This document shows, one piece after another, positions 59,248-64,000 of a stretch of 64,000 nt of DNA (position 1 is its first letter; each line of letters starts with the position of its first letter). The stretch covers positions 124,001 to 188,000 of the forward strand of contig JAFREE010000025.1 of assembly GCA_019400425.1 (NCBI GenBank), written 5' to 3'. Origin of the DNA: Hymenochaete sp. R1. Taxonomy: Eukaryota > Basidiomycota > Agaricomycetes > Hymenochaetales > Hymenochaetaceae. The position numbers and the translations under genes are program-made. The notes below the pieces were generated by a model that saw only the letters and a program-made list of their open reading frames with translations, did no database searches and was not told where the DNA came from.

Positions 59248-60497
59248 ATGGGCTACACGCTCTGTGTTCTCGGTTCGTTATTGAGCTTACCGCTAAAAAG
59301 TAGATGAAACTAAAGGAAGCGGACAGGTTGCGGCACGCTGGGCGTCGCTGTACTCTCTGGAGTCATCTCCAGCCTCGAGCAACTAACAGCTCACATACAA
59401 CTTCATGCCAGTCCCTTACCTACAGTGCAAGGCAACAGCGTGAAAAAGTGGGAACATCATACTTCCGGGACGTCCACGCCCGTCGGAGCCCCGGATGCCT
59501 CTCTCCCATCTCGCTTCATTGCGTGCGTCAGCAGGGAAGAGAGTGCACACAATCTTGTGAGGATTTTCCATGGGAAAGGCGGACTGAGCGATACGATTGA
59601 GATTGTTGCGGGAGAGAATCTAGACAGCGTGAAGGAAGCGGATGTTATCGTGCTTGGGTGAGTGAACAGTTGGTATGCAGTCGGGACAGCTTATTCACCC
59701 ATTGGTATACGACAAGTGTGAAACCCCAAATGGCTGAAAGTGTCCTCTCTGAACATGGAATGGTGGAAGCACTGGAAGGAAAACTTCTCATCAGCATTCT
59801 AGCTGGTGTCACGATCTCCCAGCTGAGAGCGTTGGTCAAATCTTCCACTAGAGTCGTTCGCGCAATGCCTAACACTCCTTGCAAAGTACGCTGGATCCGA
59901 CATAGTCTTCTTAATAGGAGCCTCTGACATGCCTGTAGATTCGTGAGGGCATGACCGTCGTATCCACCCTCCCATCCCTTCCGGAGACTGAGCTTGACCG
60001 CCAAATTATTCTCCGCATATTCTCCTCAATTGGTCGTTGTCGATTTCTGCCTGAAAAGAACTTTGATGCCTGTACGGCGCTGAGCGCGAGTGGCCCAGCG
60101 TTCGCTTGCGTGTTCCTAGAAGCCATGGCAGACGGAGGAGTGATGATGGGATTACCAAGAGCCGAGGCTCTCGAATTGGCCGCTCAGAGTATGTTCGTTT
60201 GGATAAATGGCTAAGAATGCTTCTGACACGGTTGGTCGTAGCTCTTCAAGGTGCGGCGCGTATGTCTCTTCAGTCCGGATCGCATCCAGCACAAATCAAA
60301 GATGCTGTCACCAGTGAGTGCGCTCTTGGGTATACAGCAAGAGCAATAATGAAGCAACTACATACTTAGCTCCCGGAGGATGCACAATTGCTGGTCTTTT
60401 GACCTTAGAAGACGGAAAAGTCCGGTCAACTATTGCCCGAGCAATACAGGTTGCAACGGAACGTGCCTCGGAGCTCGGACAACCAACCAAAAAGTAG
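59248..60497 (+). CDS. PRO3: Pyrroline-5-carboxylate reductase
   Basis: Last step of proline synthesis: reduces P5C to proline with NAD(P)H in the cytosol. Exons 59248-59272, 59327-59657, 59717-59885, 59939-60188, 60242-60313 and 60370-60497 give 324 residues. The Rossmann motif GCGTLG is rebuilt across intron 1 (VLGCGTLGVAVLSGVIS). Family motifs follow: ADVIVLGVKPQ, LISILAGVTI, RVVRAMPNTPCKIREGMT, ALSASGPAFACVFLEAMADG and TPGGCTIAGLLTLEDGKVRS. An insertion of about 45 residues (about 35-80, HHTSGTSTPVGAPDAS) makes it longer than the bacterial type. It converges on the GS-like gene 113 bp away. Confidence 0.94.
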
Positions 60498-60610
60498 TTA
60501 CTTTTTTCGTGTATACTCTAACCATTTAACAACCTCAGGGTCAAGATAGTACAGCTTGGATGAATAAAGAACATGTATTTTAAGTTTCGGTCTTCAAGCC
60601 TGGCATATCA

Positions 60611-62853
60611 TCAGGCGAGTTCCAGATAGCGTTTCACTGGGAGACAGTAAAGTCAACAGATTGTTATTCCACTCGCTAGATGCTGTACACACCTTCCCAG
60701 TCTGTGACTGCTTCATTCCAAAGCTTCACCTCATGCTGGCGAGTGCCTCCGAAATGCTCGACAAATTCATCCCCAAAGATTTCCCTTGCAACACTCCCAG
60801 GCCTCATCATGACTTCCGTTGCACTCTCTAACGACGTACTTAGCATCCTGACTTTGCCCGTTAATCGGTCCTCGGGCTTGAAATGTGAGAGCGGCGGGCC
60901 TGGTTGAATGTTTTCTTGGATACCACGGAGACCGAGTAGGAAAATGGCCGAGATGGCGAAGTATGCGTTAGTGTCTGCGCCTGGAATCCGAACCTCTAGA
61001 CGTGTGGCTGACGAAGGGGCACCGGGAGGGGAAATAATTCGAATAGAGGCTGCTCGAGAGTCGTATCCATAAGTGACAGCATTTGGAGCCCAGTAAGCCT
61101 CTCCTCCTGTGAGTCGTTTGTACCCATTCACAGTTGGGACAATCTGGTGAAGAAGTTCAACGGCGCAAGTGTCCGATTCTCAAAATCGTAACTTACCGCA
61201 GGCATAACTAATAATGTAACAGAGGTAAGAATAACACATGCGACAAAAAGGCAGTAAAGCACTAACCATCTGTTATACCATCCAGAATGCCTCCCAAGAA
61301 CCATTCACATTCCTGACTGACATACTTCAGGTCCTCGTACTTTGCGTCCTTGCGGCCACCGCTCTTAAGTTCTTTCTCTGATAAAGCGAAGATGTTTCGT
61401 CCATCCTTATCTCGTAGAGAAACATGTATATGTCTGTGCAATGTTGAGTGACAGTCCAAACTGGCACTCAACTTTGCTTACCCACTGCACCCAGGAAGCT
61501 GAAGTATACATCCATTAACTGTTGTATCTATTTAAAGCTGAGGTTCTACTCACCCCTGCCCATGGTTTTGCCATGAAAGACGGTGTTACGCCCCTTCTCA
61601 TACCGACGCTCTTGGCTACATATTTGAAGAGGATAGCGTTATCAGCTATCCTTGCAGCTTGCGTATATGCAAGGGCTGTTTCATATACCCCTGGCCCTGT
61701 TTCCGTGTCTATATGGTTGAAAAAGAAGGCTCTTTGGTAAGATAAAATTAGTAAGGGGCGAAAATCATGAGCACGTACGGTGCCCTTCGATAGGTATACC
61801 GAAGTTCAGACTGTCATCGTACAAGTCGTGGAAATAATCGTTATTGAGTTGTGTCCTTAAAAGAGAGTACCCATGCACTTGCGTGCCTGTTAGATAAAAG
61901 CGTCAATGGAAACATTTTCGAGGGCTTACTTCCACTTGTAAGCGGATTTAAGTTCGAGTACTGCTTCTTGGAAAGGGTAGATGGCGTTTCTTCAGTTCAA
62001 GTCAGTAAGCCATACCTTATCATTTGGAACATTCCAAGCAATTACCGTACCATTGAATTGGAAGTACTATAAAGTCTGCGTCAAATCATGCAAAGAAAGT
62101 ATATCCAGAGCCTACCTCATACTCTACACCAGCGAAGCAATCCCAGCCCATCGCTTTCGTCTTCTCGACAGCCTTTTGAACTGTGCTTCTCGGACAGGCG
62201 CATATGGGCTCTTTCGTATCAGGATCTAAGAACGAGACAAGGAAGAAAGGTATGCCGCCTTCCCAAGGTAGTGTTCGGTATGTTGAGAGGTCTATCTTGG
62301 CAAGTATATCACGGTACCCATTGTCCTTGTTTGAGATTAACAGTTCTCGAGAGTAGACTTGGTCATGCATATCCCAGCCACTGTCTACAATTGAGCACCT
62401 TACGTTTTCAGAAGCAGTTAAAGCTTACAATACGACGGAACAGAAGCCAAATCCATCAGACGAAGCTGCACTCAAGAACTTATCCTTCGACTAGGAAAGT
62501 GTAGCGTTATCCAAAGCAGACCGAGAGGGGGTTGAAGTATAAGTACCATAATCTTTCCGCGAAGGATCCCGTCCACTTTTTAAAATCAGCAAACAAGCAC
62601 TCAAATGTGTATCGTAGCGACACCGACCGTCAACACCTATCTTCGCGCATAAGCTTCGCTGAGGCTAAAGGGATTACAGAATATTCGACATACCAGCAAC
62701 CCTAATCTTTGTATGGCTTGAAAGCAGCCGCTTCAAGTCATCGAAGCTCTCAGGCGCATTCTTGGTTGCAATACTTGCCAACATAAGAAGTAAACCTCGA
62801 ATCACGGCTTCGATAGAATAGCGTGCTAAAGATAAAGCGCTAGTCATCGTCAT
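60611..62853 (-). CDS. Glutamine-synthetase-like protein (GS-I/FluG C-terminal type)
   Basis: Member of the class-I glutamine-synthetase fold group that includes the FluG C-terminal domain. Minus-strand exons 62853-62694, 62636-62628, 62575-62547, 62490-62429, 62380-62116, 62066-62051, 61989-61930, 61877-61779, 61708-61554, 61498-61482, 61433-61267, 61207-61197, 61143-60693 and 60636-60611 give 508 residues. The beta-grasp part has VAGVDVDGILRGKIMS and GWDMHDQVYSRELL; the catalytic part has FAGVEYEYFQFNETPS, GHHTETGPGVYETALAYTQA, MAKPWAGLPGCSGHIHVSL, VNGYKRLTGGEAYWAPNAVT and ATRLEVRIPGADTNAY. Exons of 9, 16, 17 and 11 nt are required and each restores a conserved block. It lacks the amidohydrolase half of FluG. 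Substrate is not proven; it need not make glutamine. Confidence 0.9.
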
Positions 62854-63052
62854 GGCTCGACTCCGACTCCTAGAAAGCCGAGGTACCGTCGATCATTAGT
62901 CAGCAAGTTAGACAAACAAAGCGCCAAATAAAACGCGTACTTCTAGATTCAAACTACGCCGCGTCACCCTTCAGCTCAAGTCCACTTTCCTCTTCCTTGA
63001 AGCCTTTTGCGCCAGTCTTTCCTTCTATTTCCTGCCTGGTAGCTCTATTACG

Positions 63053-64000
<948 letters not shown>

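Overview
The window reads as nuclear DNA of a basidiomycete fungus, most likely an Agaricomycete. Genes are packed on both strands and broken by many short GT-AG introns, mostly 48-80 bp. The proteins are fungal (Egt1-type EgtD/EgtB fusion, SRR1/Ber1, Mog1, Tma20, a TmpA-like membrane protein, a seven-helix protein of the DUF6534 type that is abundant in mushroom genomes). I saw no transposase, reverse transcriptase, integrase, tRNA, rRNA or CRISPR array. Exon models were built by hand: every complete model keeps one reading frame across all junctions and matches family motifs, but all splice sites are inferred from sequence.

Layout. 1-9.3 kb: a plus-strand housekeeping block (3' end of XPO1/CRM1, MCTS1/TMA20, an OTU deubiquitinase, CCT1, CDC27/APC3). 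9.3-17 kb: sparse, with one acidic unknown protein (10.1-11.2 kb), a 3.5-kb convergent gap and a minus-strand SRR1-like gene. 17-31 kb: EGT1, an unknown with a PP1-docking-like motif (minus), a MIT/coiled-coil protein (Atg38/NRBF2-like candidate), MOG1 (minus), NDC80, and a TmpA-like membrane protein. 31-43 kb: sparse, with a membrane-anchored ERI1-type exonuclease (minus), an unknown (minus), a 3.7-kb divergent gap and coiled-coil paralogue A. 43-54 kb: HSP90, an unknown coiled-coil protein (minus), a DUF6534-type membrane protein, and EXO70 (minus) in a stretch rich in G/C homopolymers. 54-64 kb: NAC-alpha, TRM9 (minus), ALG13 (minus), paralogue B (minus), P5C reductase, a micro-exon-rich glutamine-synthetase-like gene (minus), and the 5' end of RPT3.

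Most genes are unrelated housekeeping functions: nuclear export/import (XPO1, MOG1), protein folding and turnover (CCT1, HSP90, NAC-alpha, OTU, RPT3), cell cycle (CDC27, NDC80), translation and tRNA modification (MCTS1, TRM9), glycosylation and secretion (ALG13, EXO70), and metabolism (EGT1, P5CR, GS-like). The least explained items are the inverted paralogue pair A/B 15 kb apart, the membrane-anchored ERI1-type nuclease, the G-rich structures around EXO70 together with its 12-nt exon, and the run of 9-17 nt exons in the GS-like gene.
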